Assembly: GCA_903813345.2 (NCBI GenBank)
Contig: CAIIXF020000057.1
Coordinates: forward strand, 1-38,817
Reading direction: 5' to 3'
Source: Owenia fusiformis
Taxonomy: Eukaryota; Annelida; Polychaeta; Sabellida; Oweniidae
Length of the DNA: 38,817 bases
The notes below the pieces were generated by a model. That model was not told where the DNA came from. It saw nothing but the letters and a program-made list of their open reading frames with translations, and searched no databases. A program made the translations under genes and the position numbers. The first letter of the stretch is position 1. Every line of letters begins with the position of its first letter. This document shows, one piece after another, positions 19,970-30,300 of the stretch.

Positions 19970-22324
19970 TCACAGACGTGATATGATAGTGAAACTCGTG
20001 TATATATAATAACTAACAATATGAATTAATTCTTCATTTGTTGATGCATCTAAATCATCTTTTCCAAAAAGTAAAAATTGTAATTTATCATTCAAATTGT
20101 AGCTGTTAAACAGGTTTCCTAAATTGTAAGTATGAAGGCCTGCAATGAGGTTGATTCTTTCATCATGGAGCAGTGGGCAATTTAAAAGAAAATGCAAGGT
20201 AGTCAATGGAACACCACATTTACACAAAGGGTCACTAATGTCATTAAAATTATGTGCATAAAGGTGTGCTTTAAGTAAAAGGCCACACCTGAGTCTATTA
20301 AAAGGTATTTCAATATGTCTGGGTAAGGTCACATTCAATTTAGAAGTTGGAATTAAAGAGACTGGGCTCTTGTGTTCTCTTACTAATCTTTTAAACCTAG
20401 AAATGGGTTGACCCATTCTAGTTTCTGATGGCAAATTATTCCATAAAGTTATAGATTGGAAGATGGTAGTTTTTTTAAAAGAGAAGCTACGGCGAGTTGG
20501 GAGAACATAATCTCTTTGATGTCTTAAGGGGCGGACCGGTATATGTTCATATTTTCGAAGTAAGTCACAAATAAATGGAGGATTAATGTTATACCTGCAT
20601 TTAAAAGTAAACATGTTTAAGTGCTCAATTCTTCTGGTTGTTAACTGTTTCCAGTTTAAAGAGTTTAAAACTTTGATAGTATTGGAACCATGTATAACCC
20701 CAGAAACCAGGCAGGCTGCTCTGTAGTGAAGTCTTTCAAGAGCTTGTAATTTCATGTTAGATGCCTTGTTGTAAATGACATCACAATAGTCAAAATGAGG
20801 CATAATGAAAGTATTATATAAAATCTCTAAGTGCTGACTATTTAGAATTTTACTCAGCTTCATCATCGGTCTCAAAAGAGAAGTAACTCTTTTTATTATC
20901 TGGTCAATGTGATAATTAAAGTTAAGGTGAATGTCAAAATTAAGGCCAAGATGTTTGTGATTCTCACAGCTAGGGATAAAATCAGCACCTAATCTCAAAG
21001 GTGGTGGATGAGATAAAATGTTCCTTCTAGAAAAAATCATATCTGCACTTTTTTGAGCTTTGAATTGCATCTTCCAGGTGGCAGCCCAGAGAGCAAGCTT
21101 GTCTAGATCACTTTGGATTGGCTCGTGAATATTGAAAAACACTTCATTTTTTTCGTATGGACAATAAATTGAGGTGTCATCAGCAAAAATGAACGATTTT
21201 GAAACTAGCTCATCAGGCAGATCGTTGATATATATTAGAAATAGCAGGGGTCCAAGGACAGACCCCTGTGGTACACCAGCATTGATGACAAAATTATCGG
21301 TCTGCATATTAGGCTCATTTTGATTATTCATACTATTGGAAGACCATTTTGAAAGTGTACCATTTACTTTGACTCGAACTCTCCTATTTTCTAAGTATGA
21401 CGTCATTAATTTGACAAAGTTCAGGTTACATCCATAACCCTTAAGTTTGGATATTAATAATTTGTGTGGGACTAAATCAAATGCAGAAGTTAAATCTAAA
21501 AATACTGATCTGACATTTTTGTTATCATCAATGTTTTCATGAATATCATGCACTATGTTAATAAGTTGGTTGACAGTATTATGTTTAGGTAGAAAACCAC
21601 TTTGAAGCCGATAAATAAGATTTTGCTGCAGAAGGTGAGTCAAAAGTCTTTTGTGGATTATTGATTCTAGGATTTTGGAAATTGAGCTAAGCAGGGTCAC
21701 TGGTCTGTAATTAGAAACTAATCCTCTATCTCCTTTTTTGAAAATTGGGACAATTGTACCTTCCTTCCAAATATCAGGAAAAGTGTTTTCTTGAAATATT
21801 CTATTAAAAAGTAAGGAAAGTGGCTCGGCGATAGAATGTGCACATAATTTGAGCATTTTGTTTGATATTTCATCAGGACCATGTGCTTTTGTGATATCAA
21901 TATCATTAATTAGATTTAGAACTTCTTCAGATGAGGTTGACATGTCAGGCAAGATACTTTGAGTTCTTGGTCTAAAATAAGGAATATAGTTGTCATTGAT
22001 GTTCACAATGTTCTTATTGACAAAATATTTCATGAGGACATTTGCTTTATCAAAACTATTGACTGCTGATGAATTTGATGTTGGGTCAAAAAGAATAGGT
22101 ATGGATGAGACTTGGTTTTTACCAAGAAGCTCTTTAATCAGTGACCAATAGTTCACAGAACCTTTAGATAAATTATCTATTTTATTTCTAATATTAAATT
22201 CATGTTCTGCTTTAGCTTCTTGGATTAATTGATTAACTTTTTGATTTTGAACAACATATTTTTCTCTGAACACAGGATTATTCGAAGCTTTAAATTTATG
22301 ATGAAATTTGTTTCTTTTATATAT
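19970..22324 (-). pseudogene. LINE 2 ORF2: reverse transcriptase and C-terminal zinc motif
   Basis: A 767-codon open stretch with no internal stop. Residues about 130-440 form the RT: the catalytic aspartate in FLDLTSAFD (about D260), SYLENRRVRVKVNG (292-305), GVPQGSVLGPLLF (333-345) and FADD (363-366). A 20-residue Asn/Met-rich stretch separates the strand after 'VNGTLSKW' from 'VINAGVPQG', which is longer than usual for the group. Near the C-terminus is a Cys/His cluster (CKCG...H...C, about 684-699). The apparent GTG start is not real, because the frame continues upstream without a stop to the LINE 3 junction and resumes beyond it. It is non-functional as it stands, lacking the endonuclease and split by LINE 3, but the RT part is remarkably undamaged. 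Confidence 0.88.
22319..22324. repeat. Probable target-site duplication, LINE 3 (left copy)
   Basis: atatat, matching 23371-23376. It is only 6 bp and of simple sequence, but collapsing the two copies restores the LINE 2 frame as ...K-E-I-Y-K-R-N-K..., which supports it. Confidence 0.6.
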
Positions 22325-23370
22325 GTTATGTTATGTTATATTTTATTTATGTCTCACGCCATTTAAAATACATACAATTATAAAACAATAATATTAAAAT
22401 CGTCTGGCCCGGCCGGTGTCGACCTATGAGAGACTAGATTCAGTATGACTATTTAAAAGGTTAAATTATCACAGTAGAGTACGTCTTTTTAAAATCATTT
22501 TTATAAGTGTTTTGGATAGTGTCCTTTGTAGGCTCTGTGTTGACATAATATTGCAAAATTGTTGAATATGGTTAAGCTGGTGAAAGTCAGGAATTTCCTT
22601 AACACAATCTAAAAACAATGGAGTTCTCAGTTCTTCATAACTATTGCACTGTAAAAGAAAATGAAACTCGTCCTCAACAGTTAAATTATCACAGTGACAT
22701 CGGCGATCCTGGAGTGGGGTATTGTTATATCGTCCAGTTTCGATCTTTAATGGGAGTGTTCCACTTCTAAGTTGGGCAATAGCTCTGCGTTCACTCCTTG
22801 ACATGTTGATACAAGTATAATGGGCGGGCTGCATGGAATGTGTTTTAAACAGTCGATATGTCCGTAATTTGTTGCCATTTGGGTTACGACTATCGTCCCA
22901 AAGACTGTTGTGCCATTCGACGTGATCTGCTCTGATACATGCTTCTTTGACCTCATTAAGATGGCATTTAACTCGAGATATAGTATCATTGTTGATAAGC
23001 TGAGTAAAGTCCAGATCTTGTAACATTTTCCGGGTGAGATTTTCCCAAGATTTATGATGTCGAAGAGACCATTTTGATATATGTTTCGGTGTCCTATCTG
23101 TAGCCATGTTTTTTAAACGGCACCAAAGTCTAGTCACCTCGACTCGCTGTTTGGTAAATACCGAAGTCAAACAAATATCTCCTTTGGTTGATCCATTTGG
23201 TGCTCTACGTCCAACACCCAGAAAATACCTCGCTGCTTTGTTTTGAACTGTATTCATTTCTGAGTATTGTCGAATACCCCAAATGCCGGCACCATATAAC
23301 ATAATAGGGGAAACAAGAGCGTCAAATAGTTTTGTAAATACTGCATATGGTAGTCCACCCTTTACATTTG
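22325..23370 (-). mobile_element. LINE 3: 5'-truncated LINE fragment nested in LINE 2
   Basis: A 1046-bp minus-strand insertion. Its 3' end (left) is not poly(A) but repeats of a pentamer (ttatg on the plus strand, about 22325-22336), preceded by a ~140-bp 3' UTR. Its 5' end is cut within the RT/connection region. Like its host LINE 2, it reads on the minus strand. It belongs to a different LINE family from LINE 2: the coding C-termini and 3' tails differ. Confidence 0.83.
22469..23370 (-). pseudogene. LINE 3 ORF2, C-terminal part
   Basis: About 300 codons of the region following the RT domain. It begins at the truncation point with 'GGLPYAVFTKLFDALV', continues through 'MLYGAGIWGI', 'VQNKAARYFLGVG' and 'NKLRTYRLFK', and ends with a C-x-C...H...C cluster ('RRCHCDN' ... 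'EFHFLLQC'). This is the usual thumb/C-terminal architecture of LINEs in the jockey/I/CR1 assemblage. The RT catalytic core is missing. The first 13 or so codons of the open frame (23371-23404) belong to LINE 2 read in the wrong frame and are not part of this protein. LINE 5 at 34.4 kb has a similar 'NKLRTY..FK' C-terminus. Confidence 0.8.
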
Positions 23371-23376
23371 ATATAT
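23371..23376. repeat. Probable target-site duplication, LINE 3 (right copy)
   Basis: atatat; see the left copy at 22319-22324. Confidence 0.6.
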
Positions 23377-23448
23377 TTCTTTTTTGATTTTGCTTGTGAA
23401 CCAAGGCTGGTCATCAAACCGTGAGGAAATTGTTCTATTAGGAACAAC
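23371..23448 (-). pseudogene. LINE 2 ORF2, upstream linker piece
   Basis: On the minus strand this short piece reads 'TISSRFDDQPWFTSKIKKEIY'-like residues, with the 'PWF' motif typical of the linker ahead of the RT in jockey/CR1 proteins. The next residues, K-R-N-K, are found a kilobase away at 22310-22318, on the other side of LINE 3. It ends at the right target-site duplication. Confidence 0.75.
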
Positions 23449-23464
23449 TTATGACGTCATGATT
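23449..23464. repeat. Target-site duplication, LINE 2 (right copy)
   Basis: ttatgacgtcatgatt, identical to 19711-19726. Confidence 0.8.
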
Positions 23465-23511
23465 AAGATTAAGATGTAAATCACCTTAATTGCATATTTA
23501 ATAAAATATAT

Positions 23512-23861
23512 GATTGCTTTATCTATTACCTTTCATTTGGTGCAAATTTCATCTAAAGCTGAGCAATAATGACGAAGATATGGGCAACACACTGAAAAGA
23601 GCCCCTAAAAGTGGGTCTGGCATATTTACTTTGTTACCATAGTGACGCTGCCGCGGATTCAGAATTGCCAATTCGATATATTTTGATTGCATTATCTATT
23701 ACCTTCCATTAGGTGTGAATTTCATCGAAATCTGAACAATAATGAAGGAGATATGGGCCAAACGCTGAAAATAGCCCCTCAAAGTGGGCGTGGCTTATTT
23801 ACTTGGTTACCATAGCAACCCCGTCGCGGATCCAGAATTGCCAATATCATTTTTCTTAGTA
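23512..23861 (+). repeat. Two-copy tandem repeat, 173-bp unit
   Basis: 'gattgctttatctattacct' at 23512 and 'gattgcattatctattacct' at 23685 begin two units. They also share 'tcaaagtgggcgtggc'-like and 'cgcggat.cagaattgccaa' blocks. Divergence is moderate. Confidence 0.85.
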
Positions 23862-23869
23862 TCACGTAT

Positions 23870-24960
23870 AGTTCATAAAAATGTATGTCGCTTAGCTCGC
23901 CTCTAAAAAGGACACGAAACCTCTTATTTGGACTTTTGCTCCCAGACTATTTCACAGGAAACAATGAAATGTGACGTTATGCAAAATATTCTCGCAATTT
24001 GACGAACAAACCAAGCAACTTTAAAATATCGATTTCTAAAAATTGAATAAACATGGAAACCAAGACAAATATTCTGAACTTTGAAATTGAAAACTTTGTA
24101 CTAATCTTCCATTTTTTATGAATTTATATGCAAATCCTACAAGATATAATCATTAATAATATTAATAGATAATCGAATGACATGTGAATCTTCATTTCTG
24201 AAATGACAATTCATCATGATTGAAAGTTATGATTTGTAGAGACTTTGTTCTGAATGTCTTTATTCTTTAAGCCGTAAAGAATACGGTATGTGTTCATGAA
24301 GACGTATGGTTTACCCTATCATTTGGTACCAATGTAATGTATGGAACATGCGCAGCAAGTAAAAAAGCTTTCCAATTATTTTAATAAAATCTGTCCTCTC
24401 TAACACCGATAAAACGGGACTCAAAGTCCCCATTTTGAGCGTAGAATGACGTCACAATGGCCTCGGCACATTTAGTTCAGACTCTGCTATCAGTACGACG
24501 ACACTTTGAAAAAAACCATTGTTGTTTGCCAAACTTAATATCAAAGGGGTGTAGCGATATATGACGTCATCGCACTACTTGTTTCTGGTTCGTTGGCTAC
24601 CATCTTTATGAGGTCCATTGAAACGGGAAACATTTAAACATTTGAAAATGAAAGTGACGGATAGATTTCTACTGATCTCTTCTTTCCAACTATCTCATTT
24701 TAATGTTAGCAAAATGCATATAAATGGGAGTAAAATGCAATCAAAAACGTGAGACTTTCACTCATTTTGTACCCTATATTTGTGCAAAATTAACATATAT
24801 TAAACATAATTTTTTTAAATGTCTGAATCGCTTAAAAGTTAAAGCAAATACGATATATTTTAAGCACCAAATATCAATCAGTTCCGATAAAATGCCTTCA
24901 TTTGTTACCTTTTCTGCGAAAACGGCTTGGCATAATTTCGGTAGAAATGTGTATTTTACG
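23870..24960. other. Unassigned sequence
   Basis: No gene recognised. Isolated tgacgtca octamers (about 24448 and 24561) resemble CRE half-palindromes but lack any supporting promoter context. Confidence 0.4.
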
Positions 24961-25128
24961 AAGTTATGTATTGTATTGTATTGTATATTTATTGCCTCAT
25001 TTATATGAGAGAATACATTTTAGTATACATATGGTTTACATATAAAATATAAAATACAAGGATAAGATTAAATTATGTGATAAAAAAGTTGTTGTTTTGG
25101 AAAACATAAAAATAAAGTGATAGAGAAA

Positions 25129-28100
25129 TTATGTGTCAAGCAGAGCCAACAGGTTGGCTCTGTGATTGTACATTTTGTGTACACATGATGATACAATTAT
25201 TAACGTCTCACATGAAACATCTGAGAGACCTAAAACTTTCTTCATAATAACACCCATACTGTCACCACGACAGCCAAGGGCTTCAAATATGTTATGCCTA
25301 TATGGTTCATACATAGGGCATCTTAATATAAAATGTTCAATTGTTTCAGTTTCACAGAGGTTACACAATATACATCGTTTTGAACCATTGAAGTTGTTCG
25401 TATTTAATACATGGGCGTTACATATCAATTGCATCATAGTTTTACACTGGCTTTGACATTTAGGATATTTCTGACAAATCAACCACCATATGCAAGGTTT
25501 TAAGTCTGTGACATAGTCACGTAGGTATAAAAGTTTGCCATAACATGAGCATTGCAAGAAAAATTGCTTGACCTCGACGGATCTTACAGCATTGACAATG
25601 TGCAGTCTCCATGACCTCTTCGACGGAAGATATCCAGAGTCCAGCGCATTTTTAACCAGATTTTCAATTCCTAGCATTTTGGTCTTAAGGAAAATGCGCC
25701 GGATAGGAGAGAAAATATCGACATGGTTGTCATAAGTGACATGAAACATCTTTACTAACCGTGTTATAGTTATATCCCTGTAAATATTATTAAACCTAAG
25801 TAAACTCCAGAGATACATCATCTGCAACACTGTAATATAGCCGTCTATTGACAACCATCCCAACGGCATCGTTGCACTAGGATTGGCTGAGGTTTTGGGG
25901 AAAAATTGGATACGTTTGCCAATCTCCCTATGAGTCAATTCAAGCTTTTCAACATCTGACGCTTGGTAATTTATAACTGGTGCCCCAAACAGCATGGTTG
26001 GAATAGAAAAGGCCCAGTACAGTTTTGATGCTGTTAAGGGCGACAAACCACCTGTTTTGTGCCCTAGTCCCAAAAGTGAGCAGAATTTTCGCTTACCACT
26101 AGTGCAGCGATCATTAACATATTGTGAGATATCATTTTTACTAGATATTGGAATACCAACATGAACAGTGAAATTGACCTTTGGAATTCTCGTGTCACCT
26201 ATCTTGAGAACGACATGACCTTTAACACTTGAATCAGTGACCATATCATTAAATGTCAGAAAGTTACATTTCGCTGGATGGATTTCATATCGCCATCTTC
26301 TACTATGTTCAAAGGCAGCGTTTAACATAAGTTGCATATCCTTTTGATTTGTGGCAATAATGGTCATGTCATCCGCATAAGAAGGACATACACAATTTAC
26401 ATCATCAATGTGGCCACCTATATTCATTTCACATAGATCCTGAATAAGGTCAGCCATGTACAACTGATAAAATAGCATAGATAGGACACCCCCTTGGTGG
26501 ACGCCCTGCATGACATTAAAAGGTTTAGAAAGTGTATTTGAACTTCCTACACGAACGGCACATTCATATTTATGGTAATTATCATAAAGCATACGCCACA
26601 GTTTGCCACGGATACCAAGTTTATGTAGTTTGACCATCAATCCATCTAACCAAACGGTGTCAAATGCTTTTCTAATATCTAATGTGGCTAATATTACATT
26701 TCTATGCTTTTCGACATTGTGGGCAATGGTTTCCTGAACTAAAAGGGAAGTATGAACAGCAGAGCAATGACTCTGAGAAGCACCTTGTAAGTTAGGCATA
26801 ATATTTTTTGCAAGGGATCCAATTCTTTTTAACACAATATGATCGTACACTTTACGCAACATGTTCATCAGAGTGATGCCTCTGGAATTGTCTTTATTAC
26901 AAGGATCTTTATTTCCTGCCTTTAGTATAGGTATCAGTATACCAAACCTAAAATTCATGGGAGTGTATTCGTTTAACATGGTTGCATTAAAAAGGGTACA
27001 TATGATCGAAATTACAGTGTCATTGCTATATTTTAAATGTTCGGCACATATCGTATCCGATCCACATGCACGATTATTATGCAACCGTGATATGGCATTA
27101 CTCACTTCACTATCCTGAAATGGTTCATCAAAGAAAGTATTATCTTCAAAATATGATGTTTGCTTAATATGCATAATTTCATTTTCAATTTCACACTTGG
27201 CATGGCTGTGAAAATGAGGCTTATCAGAAGGGGTTGCCAAACGAGCAAAGTGAGTGCGCCATTCATCCCTTATTCCAGCCTCGTCACTTACGATGACGTC
27301 ATTATCAGATTTAATTGGAGACAGACGCCTAGAAGCCCTATTTCGGCTCTTATTGAGAAGATGCCAATAGTAACGCTGATCAAGTGATTCTGACCTGTAT
27401 AGACGATTAAGCTCATTTTGTTCATACATAAACTCACTACATCTAAAACATTTTCTAAAAGCACATTTGGCAGATTTATATTGGGCCCTAATTACATTAT
27501 CCGCATTTCGAGGTCGACCAGCCGACACCCACTCACGCCATCTTTTCTTCTTTAACTTTACTAATCTGGTTAATTCATCATTCCAGAATGGCTTTACATG
27601 CTTTGAGAACTTCTTAGTGGGGATATGTGCATTAGAGCATTCAATCAGGCCATTTACCAGTTTCAAGATATAACTATCAATTTGGCAGTTTTCCAAATTA
27701 TTTACACCAATTAACCGTAAATCATTCAGAATGCCCTTACATTGCAAATCAAGAGATGATGTGTACGTTGATTTAATTTCATCGGATGATAATTTATTCC
27801 ACGCATATCCAACACAATCATTTCTTTGAATTACATGCTTAACACTAGTGAGGTCTCTAAAAGTCGTGATTATGGGGAGATGGTCTGACGTGTTGCCAGG
27901 CTCATTGTCTAATATAACACATTCGGAAACATTACCGCATAGAGGAAGGGACACAATAATATGATCAATATATGACCTATAGTAATTACCATTTCTCAAC
28001 ATTTCAAATGTATGCACAGGACCCAAAGTAGCTCTGTTTGTATCAACTGCCCATAGCTCATTACTCAGGCAAAAATTGTGCAATTCTATGCCACTCTGCG

Positions 28101-28788
28101 TCTGTGTATCCCTTACACCATGTGATCCCTGTAAAGTACCTAAATTTGCATTCACATCGCCAAATATCACAACATTACCATCATTAGATATACGCTCAAC
28201 AAAATCATTCAAAATATCCAAAGTTTCAGTAAAAGTGGTATGATGACAATTTTGCTGTGGCAGATACACAGAAAATATAAATAATGCAGAATCATCAAAC
28301 ACTAATTTAACACATAAAATCCTATCCGAGCACAGCTCTAGCATAGGCACGACCATATGGTCTAAGGATCTTCGCCAAAAAATGGCGGTACCGCCACTGC
28401 CCCAAACAGTCCCACATTGCATAGGATCCAAAATACTACTGCTTTTAGCCAAACATACAAAATCATTTGACAAATCATCTAACTTGTGGAGATTACATTC
28501 ATAGAGTTTATGTTCGCTTAGTGCGAAAAAATCACATTTCGCCAAAATGTCCAATATATAGCGGTTAGAGGCCCCAAGACCTCTACAGTTCCATTGCCCA
28601 AATCGTAATTTGTTCTCATGAGGTGACATTGTTAATGATAACACGGAGTGAAATTCTGCGCTCGGGGCTGATGTGCAAATGTGTAGTGTCACAACAAGTA
28701 ATAGGAAAGTGTAAGAATTTATCATTGTTTTATTATAGGCCATTATTATCATATTCATACCAATCAATCTGTGACTTGTAGGCGTCAT
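25129..28788 (-). CDS. LINE 4 ORF2p: AP-type endonuclease plus reverse transcriptase
   Basis: 1219 codons without interruption; acts in target-primed reverse transcription. The apurinic-like endonuclease spans about 60-310: N67 in GQWNCRGLG, E92 in SEHKL, GDVNANLG (210-217), YIDHIIVS (273-280) and SDHLP (301-305), so all catalytic residues are present. RT spans about 570-850: RGITL (636-640), catalytic D704 in LDIRKAFDTVW, GVHQGG (762-767) and YADD (804-807). A Cys/His cluster lies near 1139-1157 (CILCNLC...H...C). The N-terminal 53 residues include a hydrophobic run (about 26-38) and precede M54, just before the endonuclease; true initiation may be at M54. The first ATG overlaps the upstream ORF by 56 bases in another frame. 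The clade (jockey/I assemblage) is not resolved. Confidence 0.9.
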   Translation of the reverse strand: MTPTSHRLIGMNMIIMAYNKTMINSYTFLLLVVTLHICTSAPSAEFHSVLSLTMSPHENKLRFGQWNCRGLGASNRYILDILAKCDFFALSEHKLYECNLHKLDDLSNDFVCLAKSSSILDPMQCGTVWGSGGTAIFWRRSLDHMVVPMLELCSDRILCVKLVFDDSALFIFSVYLPQQNCHHTTFTETLDILNDFVERISNDGNVVIFGDVNANLGTLQGSHGVRDTQTQSGIELHNFCLSNELWAVDTNRATLGPVHTFEMLRNGNYYRSYIDHIIVSLPLCGNVSECVILDNEPGNTSDHLPIITTFRDLTSVKHVIQRNDCVGYAWNKLSSDEIKSTYTSSLDLQCKGILNDLRLIGVNNLENCQIDSYILKLVNGLIECSNAHIPTKKFSKHVKPFWNDELTRLVKLKKKRWREWVSAGRPRNADNVIRAQYKSAKCAFRKCFRCSEFMYEQNELNRLYRSESLDQRYYWHLLNKSRNRASRRLSPIKSDNDVIVSDEAGIRDEWRTHFARLATPSDKPHFHSHAKCEIENEIMHIKQTSYFEDNTFFDEPFQDSEVSNAISRLHNNRACGSDTICAEHLKYSNDTVISIICTLFNATMLNEYTPMNFRFGILIPILKAGNKDPCNKDNSRGITLMNMLRKVYDHIVLKRIGSLAKNIMPNLQGASQSHCSAVHTSLLVQETIAHNVEKHRNVILATLDIRKAFDTVWLDGLMVKLHKLGIRGKLWRMLYDNYHKYECAVRVGSSNTLSKPFNVMQGVHQGGVLSMLFYQLYMADLIQDLCEMNIGGHIDDVNCVCPSYADDMTIIATNQKDMQLMLNAAFEHSRRWRYEIHPAKCNFLTFNDMVTDSSVKGHVVLKIGDTRIPKVNFTVHVGIPISSKNDISQYVNDRCTSGKRKFCSLLGLGHKTGGLSPLTASKLYWAFSIPTMLFGAPVINYQASDVEKLELTHREIGKRIQFFPKTSANPSATMPLGWLSIDGYITVLQMMYLWSLLRFNNIYRDITITRLVKMFHVTYDNHVDIFSPIRRIFLKTKMLGIENLVKNALDSGYLPSKRSWRLHIVNAVRSVEVKQFFLQCSCYGKLLYLRDYVTDLKPCIWWLICQKYPKCQSQCKTMMQLICNAHVLNTNNFNGSKRCILCNLCETETIEHFILRCPMYEPYRHNIFEALGCRGDSMGVIMKKVLGLSDVSCETLIIVSSCVHKMYNHRANLLALLDT

Positions 28789-29036
28789 TCATCCTGTCTA
28801 GGTTGTCGATTCCACAGTCATAGTCGGACTGATCATCGGCATGGGTAGCCTGTCGTCGGTATCCAGTTATAACTGGAATCGGTTTTTCTCGTCGCATGGC
28901 TGCTCTAGGTGCCCGTCGTTCCCAGCGCCTGCAGACTATTGATGGGTCGGGCCAAAATTTTTCTGATAGTAAAACATGTACATCAGTCTCGGGAACGCAA
29001 AGTTTGCATCCCACTTTGTCGTCGCAGAATTTAATT
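28733..29036 (-). pseudogene. LINE 4 ORF1, C-terminal remnant
   Basis: A minus-strand frame open for about 100 codons, ending with a stop inside the beginning of ORF2. It includes 'GCKLCVPETDVHVLLSEKF' and 'CRRWERRAPRAAMRREKP', then an acidic, Asp/Tyr-rich tail. I do not recognise a domain. Its position directly upstream of ORF2, on the same strand and in an overlapping frame, fits ORF1 of a two-ORF LINE. The 5' portion is missing, because a stop lies immediately upstream and then satellite sequence begins, so the element is slightly 5'-truncated. Confidence 0.5.
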
Positions 29037-29049
29037 TTATATGCATGGT

Positions 29050-30300
29050 TGAATCAAAAAAGTAGTGTCATTCAGAAAATTATCATGTGTGCGTAAAATC
29101 ATGTGGATATTTTATTTTGAGTAACTGAATTATCAAATTGACATACATAATGTCTTTGGAACATCAGCTTTACATAGAATTATTTTCATAATGATTGCTC
29201 GATTTGTTCCATGATAAAATGCAATTTTAGACCTGGAGCTGACTCGTATCAAAAAGTATTTAGCAATTAATTCAGGCTCTCTGAATTTAAAAATATATAA
29301 AATGAACGAAAGGGAAAAGGTTATGTGTGCGTAAAAGCATGTTGATATTTAACTCTCAATAAATGAATTACAATTTTGATGTTTATATAATCTGAAGAAC
29401 ATCAGCTTTACACATAATTATGTTCATGATAATTTTTCGATTTCTTTCATGATAAACTGCAATTTTAGACCTGACATGTATTAAAGAAGTATCGGACAAA
29501 GTATTTAGGCCCACTGATTTTTAGGATAAATAAAATGAGCAAAAGAAGAAAACGTCACGTTTGCGTAAAAGTGTGACAGTATTTGGATTTAAAGAAATGA
29601 ATTAAAGTTTTGACATTAATATTATGTGTGAAGCAACACCTTAACATACAATTATTTTTATAATTTTTGCTTGATTCCTTCTATGAGAAAATGCAATTAT
29701 AGACCTGGCACGCGTATCAAAGAAGTATTTGGCAATTGCGTCCAGTCTCATTGGTTTTCAAGGTAAATGAAATAAGCAAAACTGGAAAAGGTCATGTGTG
29801 CCTTAATGCATGTCAGTATTTAATTTTGAAGAAATGAATTAATTTTTTGACATTAATATTATTTGTGAAGCATCACCTCTAGAATTATTTTTATAATTTT
29901 TGCTTGGTTCCTTCCATGAGAAAATGCAATTATAGACCTGGTACACGTATCAAGGTTGTATTTAGAAATTGCGTTCGGTCTCCTTGGTTTTCAAGGTAAA
30001 TTGAATGAGCAAAACTGGAAAAGGTCATGGGTGCTTAAAAGCGTGTGAGTATTTAGTTTTTGATGACAATTTTTAACATTAATTATATCTATGGGGAATC
30101 ATCTTTACACAAAATTATTTTTTGATTCAAATTTAGTTCCTTCTATTAGAAAGGCATGGCTAACATTGGTTCTTATGTGAGTTGAATTAAAATAAAAAAA
30201 TATCAATTATCTGCCCATTTTCGTTATATTACGTCTTACGGGATTTCGTGTTTCAAGTGGGCTGAAATTGAAAATGGCACGTGTGCGAAAACGTTTGTTA
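29050..30300. repeat. Satellite array, ~237-bp unit, about five copies
   Basis: The anchor 'gtgtgcgtaaaa' and its variants occur at about 29087, 29325, 29559, 29796, 30030 and 30281 (spacings 238, 234, 237, 234 and 251). Units also share 'gaaaatgcaattatagacct', 'gaacatcagctttacat' and 'aaaatgagcaaaa' blocks. Divergence rises towards the right end, where units are also shortened. The left edge coincides with the 5' end of LINE 4. No conserved coding frame. Confidence 0.88.

Larger units (their letters stand above)
19727..23448 (-). mobile_element. LINE 2: 5'-truncated jockey/CR1-group retrotransposon, interrupted by LINE 3
   Basis: This is a minus-strand element bounded by a 16-bp direct repeat. 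Its 3' end (left) has a short poly(A) tail and a ~240-bp 3' UTR. Its 5' end is truncated in the linker just before the RT domain. The body is in two pieces, 19727-22324 and 23371-23448, because LINE 3 is inserted between them. Taking out LINE 3 and one copy of its 6-bp duplication restores a continuous reading frame. The net element is about 2.7 kb. RT motifs 'GVPQGSVLGPLLF' and 'FADD' place it in the jockey superfamily (CR1/L2-like). The exact clade is uncertain. Confidence 0.87.
24968..29050 (-). mobile_element. LINE 4: nearly full-length LINE with intact ORF2
   Basis: A minus-strand element. The 3' end (left) is a microsatellite tail of the pentamer tattg on the plus strand (about 24969-24984), with an AATAAA on the minus strand just inside it, and then a ~150-bp 3' UTR. 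The ORF2 is uninterrupted and holds endonuclease, RT and C-terminal zinc motif. The 5' end carries only the last ~100 codons of an upstream ORF1 and stops near 29050, against a satellite unit. No clean target-site duplication was found. Intactness suggests a young insertion. Confidence 0.85.

Noticed and set aside
19711-23464. One chimeric LINE made by template switching
   Set aside because: The linker coding for LINE 2 continues beyond LINE 3 at 23371-23448, so nested insertion explains the layout.
24440-24570. CRE-containing promoter (tgacgtca motifs)
   Set aside because: The octamer is scattered across the window, with no TATA, initiator or downstream gene to support a promoter.
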